DNA of 64,000 bases. Origin: a bacterium YEK0313 (GTDB lineage Bacteria > Pseudomonadota > Alphaproteobacteria > Rhizobiales > Phreatobacteraceae). The stretch lies in NCBI GenBank assembly GCA_000751295.2, contig CCMO02000001.1, positions 248,001-312,000 of the forward strand, given 5' to 3'. Shown here in pieces: positions 25,849 through 34,319 of this stretch (positions are counted from its first letter, which is position 1; each line of letters begins with the position of its first letter). The position numbers and the translations under genes are program-made. The notes below the pieces were generated by a model, which was not told where the DNA came from, made no database searches, and worked only from the letters and a program-made list of their open reading frames with translations.

Positions 25849-26430
25849 ATGCTCAAGGGTTCGGAAGCGCCGCGCACGAGCGCCCATGTCAGCTTCGATC
25901 CCGAGGCTTTCGTCCATCCGAGCGCGCAGATCTATGGCAAGGTGACGGTCTCGGCGGGCGCCTCGGTCTGGCCCAATGCGGTGATCCGCGCCGAGGTCTA
26001 TGAGGTGGTGATCGGGCCGCGCTCGAACGTCCAGGATTTCGTGCTCATCCATGTCGGCAACGGCACCGGGACGATCATCGGCGCCGACTGCTCGATCACC
26101 CATCACGTCACGCTCCATGGCTGCACGCTCGGCGACAATGTGCTGGTCGGCATCGGCGCGACCATCATGGACGGCTGTGTGATCGGCGAGAACTCGATCA
26201 TCGCCGGCGGCTCGTTCCTGAAGGAAAACACGATCATACCGCCGAATTCGATCGTCGCGGGCACGCCGGCGACGGTGAGGGCGACCCGCGACAGCGGCGC
26301 AGCCAACCGCTTCAACGCCTGGCTCTACACCGAGAATGCCGCGGCCTATGCGCGCGGCGAGCACCGCGTCTGGGCCGAGATCGACCTTGCCGAGGCGGCC
26401 CAGCGCTTCGGCCTCGAGCGCAAGGCCTGA
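25849..26430 (+). CDS. Gamma-carbonic-anhydrase-like left-handed beta-helix protein
   Basis: 193 residues with hexapeptide repeats (IYGKVTVSAGASVWPNAVIRAE, CTLGDNVLVGIGATIMDGCVIGENSIIAGGSFLKE) forming an LbH fold. The gamma-CA metal-site spacing is visible: a His in LIHVG, the pair THHVTLHG, and the Gln in NVQDF. Family members include carbonic anhydrases and PaaY-type thioesterases, so activity is uncertain. ATG 25849 fits family length; the longer frame upstream is unrelated. Confidence 0.85.
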   Translation: MLKGSEAPRTSAHVSFDPEAFVHPSAQIYGKVTVSAGASVWPNAVIRAEVYEVVIGPRSNVQDFVLIHVGNGTGTIIGADCSITHHVTLHGCTLGDNVLVGIGATIMDGCVIGENSIIAGGSFLKENTIIPPNSIVAGTPATVRATRDSGAANRFNAWLYTENAAAYARGEHRVWAEIDLAEAAQRFGLERKA

Positions 26431-26530
26431 CCGGCCCGGAGCGCCAGACAGCGAAGATCCATGGTGCGAAGAGCACCGCGCGGCGCCCATGGCCGAGCGG
26501 CGGCTGCGTTCGACCGCTTTCACCGCGTGA

Positions 26531-26566
26531 TTTCAATTGAAATGAAACGACCGTAACATTACGCTG
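26531..26566 (+). promoter_or_regulatory. Promoter-like region with palindrome upstream of chrB-like gene
   Basis: TTTCAATTGAAA (26531-26542) is a perfect 12-base palindrome in an AT-rich patch. TTGAAA (26538-26543), a 17-base spacer and TACGCT (26561-26566) give a weak sigma-70-like promoter pointing at the ChrB-like gene; the palindrome overlaps the -35. Confidence 0.35.
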
Positions 26567-26608
26567 AAGCGATGGTTTCAGCAAAAATGGCTTCTGCTCA
26601 CCTATAAG

Positions 26609-27115
26609 GTGCCGCCCGAACCGGCAGCCAAGCGCATCGCGCTCTGGCGCAAGCTGAAGGGCATGGGCGCCATCTATCTGCAGAGCGGCGTCTGCCTTCT
26701 GCCGGAGAATGCCGATCACAGGCGCCGGCTGAAAATGCTCGATAACGACATTTCGGCCATGGGCGGAGAGGCGCTGATCCTGGCGATGAACGCCCTGGAC
26801 GGAAGCCAGGACGACAAGGTGATCGCGCGCTTCAATGCCGACCGCGACGAGCAGTATCGCGAGTTCCTCGGCCGCTGCGCGGGTTTCGAGGCGGAGATCG
26901 CCAAGGAGATCGCCAAGGCCAAGTTCACCTATGCCGAGCTCGAAGAAGAGGATGCCGACCTGCGCAAGCTCCAGGCCTGGCTCGACAAGATCCGGCGGCT
27001 GGATTTCTACGGCGCGGCCCTGGCGGGCGAGGCGGCCGAGCGCCTCGCCGCCTGCGAGGCCCTCCTCGACGGCTATGCCAAGCGCGTCTTCGACGCCCAC
27101 GACGAGAACCGCTGA
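26609..27115 (+). CDS. ChrB N-terminal-domain protein (chromate-resistance-associated)
   Basis: 168 residues from GTG 26609, matching the ChrB N-terminal domain (PPEPAAKRIALWRKLKGMGAIYLQSGVCLLP; later HADRDEQYREFL-like and YAELEEEDADLRKLQAWLDKI). The family strand WLLLTYKV is encoded just upstream in the same frame (26588-26611), so the true start is earlier. No ATG exists in this frame before the stop at 26543. ATG 26572 would join it if one A of the A5 run at 26583-26587 were absent. ChrB proteins are linked to chromate sensing or resistance; pairing with an MFS gene 18 bases downstream supports a transport-regulation unit. Confidence 0.75.
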   Translation: MPPEPAAKRIALWRKLKGMGAIYLQSGVCLLPENADHRRRLKMLDNDISAMGGEALILAMNALDGSQDDKVIARFNADRDEQYREFLGRCAGFEAEIAKEIAKAKFTYAELEEEDADLRKLQAWLDKIRRLDFYGAALAGEAAERLAACEALLDGYAKRVFDAHDENR

Positions 27116-27133
27116 CGCACCGGGGCGGAACGC

Positions 27134-28345
27134 ATGACCATTCCTCCCGCAAACGGGTCGGCGCGGCGGGCCATTCCGGCCGGTGTCTGGGCGCTCGGCT
27201 TCGTCTCGATGCTGATGGATATCTCCTCGGAGATGATCCACGCGCTGCTGCCGCTCTACATGACCGCGGTGCTCGGCACTTCGGCGCTGACGGTCGGCAT
27301 CATCGAAGGCATCGCCGAGGCGACCGCCGCGGTCACCAAGGTGTTTTCGGGAGCGCTGAGCGACCGCCTCGGCAAGCGCAAGCTTCTGGCTGCGATCGGC
27401 TATGGCCTGGGCGCGGCCAGCAAGCCGATCTTCCCGCTGTTCCCATCGATCGCCTGGCTGGTGGCCGCCCGCTTCATCGATCGGGTCGGCAAGGGCATCC
27501 GCGGCGCGCCGCGCGATGCGCTGGTCGCCGACATCACGCCCCCGTCCGTACGCGGCGCGGCGTTCGGCCTGCGCCAGTCGCTCGACACGGCCGGCGCCTT
27601 TGCCGGACCGCTGGCGGCGATCGGGCTGATGTGGCTGACGGCGGGCCATTTCCAGACGGTCTTCTGGATCGCCGTCATCCCGGCCTTCCTGTCGGTCGCA
27701 GTCCTCATGCTCGCCGTGCGCGAACCGCCGCGCCCGCCCGGCCGGCGGACCGCGCGCCTGCCCCTGCGCCGCGCCGATCTCGCCCGTCTCGGCCGCGCCT
27801 ACTGGTGGGTGGTCGCGCTCGCCGGCGTCTTCACGCTTGCCCGCTTCAGCGAGGCTTTCCTGATCCTCAAGGCGGACGCCGCAGGCCTCGGCCTCATGGT
27901 CGTGCCGGTCGTCCTCGTCGTCATGAACCTGGCCTATTCGCTCTCGGCCTATCCGGCCGGCATCCTGTCCGACCGCATGGACAGGACGGCCATGCTCGCC
28001 ATCGGCCTCGGCGTGCTGATCGCCGCCGACCTGGTTCTGGCCGTCGTCCCGGGGATAGGCGGATTGCTCGTGGGCGTCGCGCTCTGGGGCCTGCATATGG
28101 GCTTCAGCCAGGGCCTGTTCGCAGCGCTCGTCGCCGACACCGCGCCCGCCGAGCTCAGGGGCACAGCCTTCGGCATGTTCAATCTCGTCACCGGCGGCGC
28201 ATTGCTGCTGGCCAGCGCCCTCGCCGGTGCGCTGTGGGACATCGCCGGCCCTCAGGCCACGTTCCTCGCCGGAGCGGCCTTCGCCCTGATGAGCCTTATA
28301 GGGCTGGGTCTGGCGCGCAGGCAGATCACGGCCGCCGCGATATAG
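27134..28345 (+). CDS. MFS transporter (chromate/drug-type)
   Basis: 403 residues with 12 predicted membrane segments and the MFS motif A region GALSDRLGKRKLL between segments 2 and 3, and RVGKGIRGAPRDAL, a block typical of the MFS group found next to ChrB-like genes. The repeated loop in the second half reads GILSDRMDRTAML. The substrate cannot be fixed from sequence; chromate or another small anion or drug is possible from context. Confidence 0.88.
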   Translation: MTIPPANGSARRAIPAGVWALGFVSMLMDISSEMIHALLPLYMTAVLGTSALTVGIIEGIAEATAAVTKVFSGALSDRLGKRKLLAAIGYGLGAASKPIFPLFPSIAWLVAARFIDRVGKGIRGAPRDALVADITPPSVRGAAFGLRQSLDTAGAFAGPLAAIGLMWLTAGHFQTVFWIAVIPAFLSVAVLMLAVREPPRPPGRRTARLPLRRADLARLGRAYWWVVALAGVFTLARFSEAFLILKADAAGLGLMVVPVVLVVMNLAYSLSAYPAGILSDRMDRTAMLAIGLGVLIAADLVLAVVPGIGGLLVGVALWGLHMGFSQGLFAALVADTAPAELRGTAFGMFNLVTGGALLLASALAGALWDIAGPQATFLAGAAFALMSLIGLGLARRQITAAAI

Positions 28346-28379
28346 GCGGCGGCGGACAGCCGGCAGCGCGGAAAGCCAC

Positions 28380-29153
28380 CTACTTTTCGACGAAAGCCTT
28401 TTCGACGACGAAATGGCCGGGCCGGTTGTTGGCGCCCTCGACGAAGCCGCGCGCCTCCAGCATCGTCACCATGTCCTTCAGGAAGGCCGGCGAGCCGCAG
28501 ATCATCACCCGGTCATTGTCCTTGTCCAGCGGCGGCAGGCCAAGGTCTCCGGGCAGCTTGCCGCTGTCCAGGAGATGCGTGATGCGGCCGTTGTGGATAT
28601 AGGGCTCGCGAGTCACGGTCGGATAATATTTCAGCTTGGCCTTGACCGCCTCGCCGATGAATTCGTCATTGGGCAGGGCATGGGCGACGAAATCGCCATA
28701 GGCCTGCTCGTTGATGAAGCGGGTGCCGTGGATCAGCACGACCGTGTCGAAGCGCTCATAGGCTTCGGGGTCCTTGACCACGCTCATGAACGGTGCGAGG
28801 CCCGTGCCGGTGCCGCAGAGGTAGAGCGTCTTGCCCGGCAGGAGGCTGTCCTGCACGAGGGTGCCGACCGGCTTGCGGCCGACGAGGATCTCGTCGCCGA
28901 CCTGGATGTTCTGCAGCCGCGAGGTGAGCGGGCCGTTCTGCACCTTGATCGAAAAGAACTCCAGATTGTCCTCGTAGTTGGACGAGGCCATGGAATAGGC
29001 GCGCATCAGCGGCTTGCCTTCCACCTGGAGGCCGATCATCGTGAACTGGCCGTTGAGAAAACGGAACGCCGGATCGCGGGTGGTCTTGAACGAGAACAGC
29101 CGGTCCGTATAGTGCCGGACTTCGAGGACGCGTTCGGTATTCAGGTTGGACAT
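28380..29153 (-). CDS. fpr: Ferredoxin-NADP+ reductase
   Basis: 257 residues, the length of bacterial FPR. FAD-binding RAYSMASSNYE (RxYS), NADP-binding LCGTGTGLAPFMSV and VMICGSPAFL, and C-terminal HFVVEKAFVEK are diagnostic. It moves electrons between NADPH and ferredoxin/flavodoxin, often under oxidative-stress control. The start at 29153 (MSNLNTERV) is chosen by homology. The promoter carries an 18-base palindrome across the -10 box. Confidence 0.95.
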   Translation of the reverse strand: MSNLNTERVLEVRHYTDRLFSFKTTRDPAFRFLNGQFTMIGLQVEGKPLMRAYSMASSNYEDNLEFFSIKVQNGPLTSRLQNIQVGDEILVGRKPVGTLVQDSLLPGKTLYLCGTGTGLAPFMSVVKDPEAYERFDTVVLIHGTRFINEQAYGDFVAHALPNDEFIGEAVKAKLKYYPTVTREPYIHNGRITHLLDSGKLPGDLGLPPLDKDNDRVMICGSPAFLKDMVTMLEARGFVEGANNRPGHFVVEKAFVEK

Positions 29154-29190
29154 GGCGTTCCCTGGGACCTTGATCGTGCTGCGCCAGATG

Positions 29191-29232
29191 TCATTCGTAC
29201 ACGAATGATACCGCATTGCACCTTTATGACAA
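29191..29232 (-). promoter_or_regulatory. fpr promoter with palindromic operator
   Basis: On the minus strand TTGTCA (29232-29227), 16 bases, TATCAT (29210-29205). The palindrome TCATTCGTACACGAATGA (29191-29208; 8-base arms, perfect) starts at the third base of the -10 box and covers the transcription start region, a typical repressor position. The same arrangement precedes the ABC receptor gene at 52093. Confidence 0.65.
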
Positions 29233-29413
29233 GGGCCAATAGGTGTGGCGGCCAAAGGCCACTTTCGGCGATGCGGCGGCGCCGGCCTGTCATGGCGGCT
29301 TTGCCGAAGCCGGCGCGGACAGCCTGCCGCCCGCCCGCGGCGATAGCCCATGCCGCAAATAAGGGCTAGGCTCGCCAGCGTCCCTTGGCTTTCCGTTTTG
29401 CGTCGCGTCATCC

Positions 29414-30340
29414 ATGCCCACCGACATCCTCTGCTTCGGCGAACCGCTCGGCGAATTCAACCAGACCCGGCCGGGCGAACCCGGCTATCTCTTCGGCTTC
29501 GGCGGAGACGTCTCCAACTGCGCCATAGCCGCGGCGCGCTCCGGAGCGCGGGTCGGCGTCATCGGTGCGGTCGGCGACGACAGTTTCGGCCGGGCCTTCT
29601 TCGAGCTCTGGCAGGCCGAAGGCATCGACACGAGCTACATGCGGCTCGTCGATGGCCAGCAGACCGGCCTCTATTTCGTCACCCACGGCGCCGACGGCCA
29701 TGAATTCAGCTATCGCCGCGCCGGATCGGCCGCCGCGCGCGTCACCCCCGACGACCTGCCGCTGACCGCCATCCGGACGGCGAAGGTCCTGCACGTCTCC
29801 GGCATTTCCCAGGCCATCTCGGAAAGCGCCTGCGACGCGGTCTTCGCCGCCATCCAGGCCGCCCGCTCGGCCGGTGCCACCATTTCCTACGACACCAATC
29901 TGCGGCTGCAGCTCTGGTCGCTCGACCGGGCCAGGGCGATCACCAATGCCGCCATGCGCTGGGCCGACATCGCCCTGCCCGGTCTCGACGACGCCCGCCA
30001 GCTCACCGGCCGCGACACGCCCGATGCCATTGCCGACTTCTACCTGGAGGCCGGCTCGAAGATCGTCGCGCTGACGCTCGGCAAGGAGGGGGCGCTGATC
30101 GCGACCGCCGACGGTCGCAAGATCATCCGGTCGATCCCGGTGGCAGCCAAGGACGCGACAGGCGCGGGCGACTGTTTCGACGGGGCCTTCCTCGCCGAGT
30201 GGCTGGAAACGCGCGACCCTTATCGCGCCGGCCGCTATGCCTGCGCGGCCGCAGCGCTCTCGACGACGGGCTATGGCGCCGTCGCGCCGCTGCCGAAACG
30301 CGCGGACGTGCTGCGCGCCTTGGCCGAGGCCGGCGGCTGA
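29414..30340 (+). CDS. PfkB-family sugar kinase (2-keto-3-deoxygluconate kinase-like)
   Basis: 308 residues, ribokinase fold. N-terminal CFGEPLGEFN and GGDVSNCAIAAARSG (substrate-binding loop), C-terminal signature DATGAGDCFDGAF with the catalytic Asp. The closest layout is KdgK, which phosphorylates 2-keto-3-deoxygluconate; another ketose or deoxy sugar cannot be excluded. It is divergent from fpr. Confidence 0.85.
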   Translation: MPTDILCFGEPLGEFNQTRPGEPGYLFGFGGDVSNCAIAAARSGARVGVIGAVGDDSFGRAFFELWQAEGIDTSYMRLVDGQQTGLYFVTHGADGHEFSYRRAGSAAARVTPDDLPLTAIRTAKVLHVSGISQAISESACDAVFAAIQAARSAGATISYDTNLRLQLWSLDRARAITNAAMRWADIALPGLDDARQLTGRDTPDAIADFYLEAGSKIVALTLGKEGALIATADGRKIIRSIPVAAKDATGAGDCFDGAFLAEWLETRDPYRAGRYACAAAALSTTGYGAVAPLPKRADVLRALAEAGG

Positions 30341-30361
30341 GGCCGGCCTCCGGCGATCCCG

Positions 30362-31342
30362 TTACTCGCTGACGCCGCTCGCCCGGATCGGGGCGGCCCA
30401 TTTGTCGATCTCGCTGCGCACGAAGCGCTCGAGATAAGGACCGCCGCGGCGCTCGGGCGCCGCCATGATGGCGCCAAGGCCGGTCAACCGGTCGCGCACG
30501 GCCGGCGTATCCATGGCCTGGATGGTCACCTGGCGCAGCCGCTCGACGATCTCGGGCGGCGTGTCCTTGTGCATGAAGAAGGCGTTCCAGGTATAGGCCT
30601 CGAAGCCGGCAAGGCCCTGCTCCTGGGCGGTCGGCAGGTCCGGCAGAACGGCCGCGCGGGTCGCGGTGAGCGTTGCAAGCGCCTTCACCGAGCCGCCCTG
30701 GATGTGGGCGAGGCCGGTCGAGGCGATCTCGCACATGAAGTCGACGCGCCCGCCGATCAGGTCCTGGATGGCGGGCGCCGAGCCGCGATAGGGCACATGG
30801 GTGACATTGGTGCCGATCGCGGCATTGAGCAGCAGGCAACCGAGATGCACGGCCGACCCCGTGCCGGCCGAGGCGAACTGCATCTTGGCCTGGTTCGCCT
30901 TGGTATAGGCGATGAACTCCTGCAGGTTGCTGACCGGCAGGTCCTTGCGCACGATCAGGATCAGCGGCACGTCGGCGATCAGCGTCACCGGGGCGAAATC
31001 GGTCGCGGCATTGTAGAGCGGGCTCTTGTAGAGCGTCTGGTTGACCGCATGGGTGCCGACCGTGCCGAGCACGAACTGATAGCCGTCGTTGGAGCCGCGC
31101 GAAATGCGCGCCGTGCCGGTCATGCCGCCGGCGCCGCCGACATTTTCGACCACCACCTGCTGGCCGAGGATCTGCGACATCTGCTCCGCCATGACGCGGC
31201 CGAGCACGTCGGTCGGGCCACCCGCGGCGAAAGGAATGACCATGGTCACCGGCCGTGTCGGCCATGTCTGCGCCAGCGCGGCGGCAGGCAGGGCGAACAC
31301 GGCAAAGGCAAGTGCCGCAAGGCGGGACAGGCGAAGAAGCAT
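30362..31342 (-). CDS. Bug-family (TctC-like) periplasmic solute receptor
   Basis: 326 residues with a signal peptide (about 1-24) and the canonical Bug start after it: WPTRPVTMVIPFAAGGPTDVLGRVMAEQMSQ, then QQVVVENVGGAGGM and VPYRGSAPAIQDLIGGRVDFM. Such receptors bind carboxylates such as citrate, amino acids or aromatic acids for TTT transporters; no membrane partner (TctA/TctB) is adjacent, so it may be an orphan. An AGGGAGA site precedes ATG 31342. Convergent with the PfkB gene (21 bases) and divergent from aspartate dehydrogenase. Confidence 0.92.
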   Translation of the reverse strand: MLLRLSRLAALAFAVFALPAAALAQTWPTRPVTMVIPFAAGGPTDVLGRVMAEQMSQILGQQVVVENVGGAGGMTGTARISRGSNDGYQFVLGTVGTHAVNQTLYKSPLYNAATDFAPVTLIADVPLILIVRKDLPVSNLQEFIAYTKANQAKMQFASAGTGSAVHLGCLLLNAAIGTNVTHVPYRGSAPAIQDLIGGRVDFMCEIASTGLAHIQGGSVKALATLTATRAAVLPDLPTAQEQGLAGFEAYTWNAFFMHKDTPPEIVERLRQVTIQAMDTPAVRDRLTGLGAIMAAPERRGGPYLERFVRSEIDKWAAPIRASGVSE

Positions 31343-31532
31343 GGATGGGTCTCCCTGACGAATGGGGCATCATGGCTGAGGATCGGCCGGCTTCAACCCC
31401 CTTGGTGACGCAGGACCATCACCTCCACGCGACGGCGCCTGTGCCGCCGCACGGCATGACCGGCATGAACGGGAGGGCTGGTTCTCCCGCAAAGAGGCCT
31501 TATGGTGCCCGCCGACGACCAGGAGCTGACCC

Positions 31533-32342
31533 ATGACCACCACCCGCATCGCCATTGCCGGCCTCGGCGCCATCGGCAAGACCCTGGCCAAACGCATCGC
31601 CGGCGGCACCATCCCCGGAACCGCCCTCGCCTGCGTCGCGTCCGGCGATGTCGCCAAGGCGCGGGCCTGGCTCGACGGCGAAGGCATCACGGCCCCGGTG
31701 GTCGGGCTCAACGCCTTCCCCGATCATGCCGACCTTGCGGTCGAATGCGCCCCGGCGGCGATCATCTCCGAAATCTGCACGCCCATGCTGACGTCAGGCA
31801 AGACCGTGATGGTGCTGTCCTGCGGCGCGCTGCTGCCGAAGCCGGAACTGATCGAGCTCGCCAAGGCCCATGGCGGCCAGATCATCGTGCCGACCGGTGC
31901 CCTGCTCGGCCTCGACGCGGTCACCGCCGCCGCCGAAGGCACCATCCATTCGGTACGCATGACCACGCGCAAGCCGCCGCGTGGCCTGGTCGGCGCACCC
32001 TACCTGATGGAAAAGGGGCTCGACATGGACAAGGTCACCGAGCCGACGCTGATCTTTTCCGGCTCGGCGCGCGAGGCGGCGCGCGGCTTCCCGGCCAATG
32101 TCAATGTCGCGGTGGCCCTGTCGCTCGCCGGCATCGGCCCCGACAGGACCACCATCGACATCTGGGCGGATCCCGCCGTCACGCGCAACTGCCACGAGAT
32201 CGAGGTCGATTCCGATTCCGCCAAGCTCTTCCTGCGGATCGAGAACATCCCGTCCGAGAACCCGAAGACCGGCCGGATCACCGCGCTTTCGGTGGTCGCG
32301 GCGCTGCGCAAGCTGCGCGCGCCGCTGCGCGTCGGCACCTGA
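31533..32342 (+). CDS. nadX: L-aspartate dehydrogenase
   Basis: 269 residues. Rossmann GLGAIGKTLA at the N terminus and the DUF108/AspDH C-terminal domain with FPANVNVAVALSLAGIGPDRT, TRNCHEIEV and SENPKTGRITALSV. It oxidises aspartate to iminoaspartate with NAD(P)+; in some bacteria this feeds NAD synthesis, in others aspartate breakdown. The neighbouring genes do not settle which applies here. Confidence 0.88.
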   Translation: MTTTRIAIAGLGAIGKTLAKRIAGGTIPGTALACVASGDVAKARAWLDGEGITAPVVGLNAFPDHADLAVECAPAAIISEICTPMLTSGKTVMVLSCGALLPKPELIELAKAHGGQIIVPTGALLGLDAVTAAAEGTIHSVRMTTRKPPRGLVGAPYLMEKGLDMDKVTEPTLIFSGSAREAARGFPANVNVAVALSLAGIGPDRTTIDIWADPAVTRNCHEIEVDSDSAKLFLRIENIPSENPKTGRITALSVVAALRKLRAPLRVGT

Positions 32343-32410
32343 TGCCCTTGGCCGATGACGCCGGCGCGTCGGGCCGCTGATCGCCTCACCCGCCCGTGGC
32401 CGCCCGCGCC

Positions 32411-33295
32411 TCACACCTTGAAGCGCGGGTCGAGATAGTCGCGCAGCGCGTCGCCGAACAGGTTGAAGGCGAAGACCGACAGCGAAATGGCAAGGCCCGG
32501 GAAGATGATCATCCACGGCGCCTCGCGATAGAAGTCCGCGGCATTGCCGGCCAGCATCAGGCCCCAGGCCGGCGTCGGCTCGGTGACGCCGAGGCCAAGG
32601 AAGGACAGCGAGGCCTCGAGCAGGATCGCCTGCGCGACGAAGGCCGTGAACATGATGATGAACGGCGCGAAGACATTGGGCACCATGTGCCTCAGCACGA
32701 TGCGTGCGTGGCTGAAGCCGGCCGCCCTGGCGGCGTCGATATAGGGCAATTCGCGGATCGACAGGGCCGAGGAGCGCACCACGCGCGCCACCTTCGGCAC
32801 GATCGGAATGGCGATCGCGACCACCAGGTTGATGTCGACGCCCCCGACGGCGCGCTTGCCGAGCATGGCGACCACCACCACGGCCAGCACGATGATCGGG
32901 AACGACAGGAGGATGTCGATGAAGCGGCTGACATAGAAGTCGAAGCGGCCGCCGAAATAGCCCTGGACGACGCCGATCAGGCCGCCGACGACGGAGCCGA
33001 CCAGCGACGACAGGATGCCGATGACGAGCGCTGTGCGCGCGCCGTAGACGACCCGCGAAAATACGCAGCGTCCCATATTGTCGGTACCGAACGGGTACTG
33101 CCAGCTCGGCGGCATCAGCAGGGCGCCGAAATCGAGGCTGAACGGATCGTTCGGCACGATCCAGTCGGCGAAGATGCTGGCGCCGATCAGCATGGAGATG
33201 AAGACGAGGCAAGCCGCGCCGACCGGCTGGGCGACGGCAAAGGCCACCAGTCCGTTCCGGCGCTTCGGCAAAGTGATGGGCGCGGCGACGGTCAT
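32411..33295 (-). CDS. Dipeptide/oligopeptide-type ABC permease (DppC-like)
   Basis: 294 residues, six membrane segments. N-terminal FGTDNMGRCVFSRVVYGART, typical of DppC/OppC, and the EAA loop ELPYIDAARAAGFSHARIVLRHMVPN contact the ATPase. ATG 33295 shares its A with the stop of the upstream permease (TGATG); the longer open frame upstream is a shadow. Last gene of the ABC operon running ATPase, receptor, DppB-like, DppC-like. Confidence 0.93.
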   Translation of the reverse strand: MTVAAPITLPKRRNGLVAFAVAQPVGAACLVFISMLIGASIFADWIVPNDPFSLDFGALLMPPSWQYPFGTDNMGRCVFSRVVYGARTALVIGILSSLVGSVVGGLIGVVQGYFGGRFDFYVSRFIDILLSFPIIVLAVVVVAMLGKRAVGGVDINLVVAIAIPIVPKVARVVRSSALSIRELPYIDAARAAGFSHARIVLRHMVPNVFAPFIIMFTAFVAQAILLEASLSFLGLGVTEPTPAWGLMLAGNAADFYREAPWMIIFPGLAISLSVFAFNLFGDALRDYLDPRFKV

Positions 33296-34254
33296 CACTT
33301 GCCTCCGAAGCGGATGCGCGGATCGAGCCAGGCATAGGCGAGGTCGACGATGAGATTGGTGACGATGAAGACCAGGGCGATGAGCATGACGATGCCCTGC
33401 ACCATGGTGAAGTCGGACCGCGTCACCGCCTGCACGAACAGGCGGCCGAGGCCATTGAGGTTGAAGACCTGCTCGGTGACGACGAGGCCGCCGATCAGGA
33501 AGGCGAATTCGAGGCCGATCACCGTCACCGCCGGCAGCATGGCGTTGCGCAGGGCATGGCGGCCGATGACGAGCCGCTCGTAGACGCCCTTGGCGCGCGC
33601 CGTGCGGATATAGTCCTCGCGCATGACCTCGACGATGGACGAGCGCACCATGCGCGCGAGCACCGCCGAGAAGCGATAGCCGACGGCGAGCGCCGGCCAG
33701 ATGAGCTGGGCGATATTGGCGAAGGGATCCTGCCAGATCGGCACATATTGCATCGGCGGGATCCAGTTGAAGGCGAAGAGCAGCCCGACGATGATCATCA
33801 TGCCGAGCCAGAACGAGGGAATGGCAAGGCCGCCGATGGTGAAGATGCGGATCGCCTGGTCGACCCAGCTGTCCTTGTAGAGCGCCGAGAGCGTGCCGAG
33901 CGGCACGGCGATCAGGATGGCGATGATGGTCGCCATGATCGCCACCTGCAGGGTCAGCCCGAGCCGCCCCGCTATCTCCTGGGTCACCGGCTGCTCGGTC
34001 CACATGGAATTGCCGAGATCGAAGGTCGCAAGACCGATCATCCAGCCGGCGAACTGCTGGTAGAGCGGCTTGTCGAGGCCGAGGCGGACGCGCTCGGCCT
34101 CCACCTGCTCGACGGTCGGCGCGCCGCCGTCGCCGCGCATCTTCAGCTCGACGATGTCGCCGGGCACGACGCGCAGCATGAGGAAGATCAGCACAGCCAC
34201 GCCGATCAGCGTCGGGATCATGGTGAGGATGCGCTTGACGAGATAGGCGCCCAT
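33295..34254 (-). CDS. Dipeptide/oligopeptide-type ABC permease (DppB-like)
   Basis: 319 residues; begins MGAYLVKRILTMIPTLIGVAVLIFL with the RxxxxxPxL pattern of DppB/OppB. EAA loop: EDYIRTARAKGVYERLVIGRHALRNAMLP. Six membrane segments are expected. An internal 45-residue periplasmic loop after segment 1 contains DGGAPTVEQVEAERVRLGLDKPLYQQF, standard in the family. ATG 34254 fits the family start. Confidence 0.93.
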   Translation of the reverse strand: MGAYLVKRILTMIPTLIGVAVLIFLMLRVVPGDIVELKMRGDGGAPTVEQVEAERVRLGLDKPLYQQFAGWMIGLATFDLGNSMWTEQPVTQEIAGRLGLTLQVAIMATIIAILIAVPLGTLSALYKDSWVDQAIRIFTIGGLAIPSFWLGMMIIVGLLFAFNWIPPMQYVPIWQDPFANIAQLIWPALAVGYRFSAVLARMVRSSIVEVMREDYIRTARAKGVYERLVIGRHALRNAMLPAVTVIGLEFAFLIGGLVVTEQVFNLNGLGRLFVQAVTRSDFTMVQGIVMLIALVFIVTNLIVDLAYAWLDPRIRFGGK

Positions 34255-34319
34255 GGCGGGTCCCTCGTATCGGAGCCTTTGCGGTGGCGGCGTGGCGGGG
34301 GTCCCGCCACGCCGCGCGA

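Noticed and set aside
30310..30352. GC-rich hairpin (GCCGGCGGCTGAGGCCGGC region) after the PfkB gene as an intrinsic terminator
   Set aside because: No T run follows; convergent genes are only 21 bases apart, so termination may occur differently.
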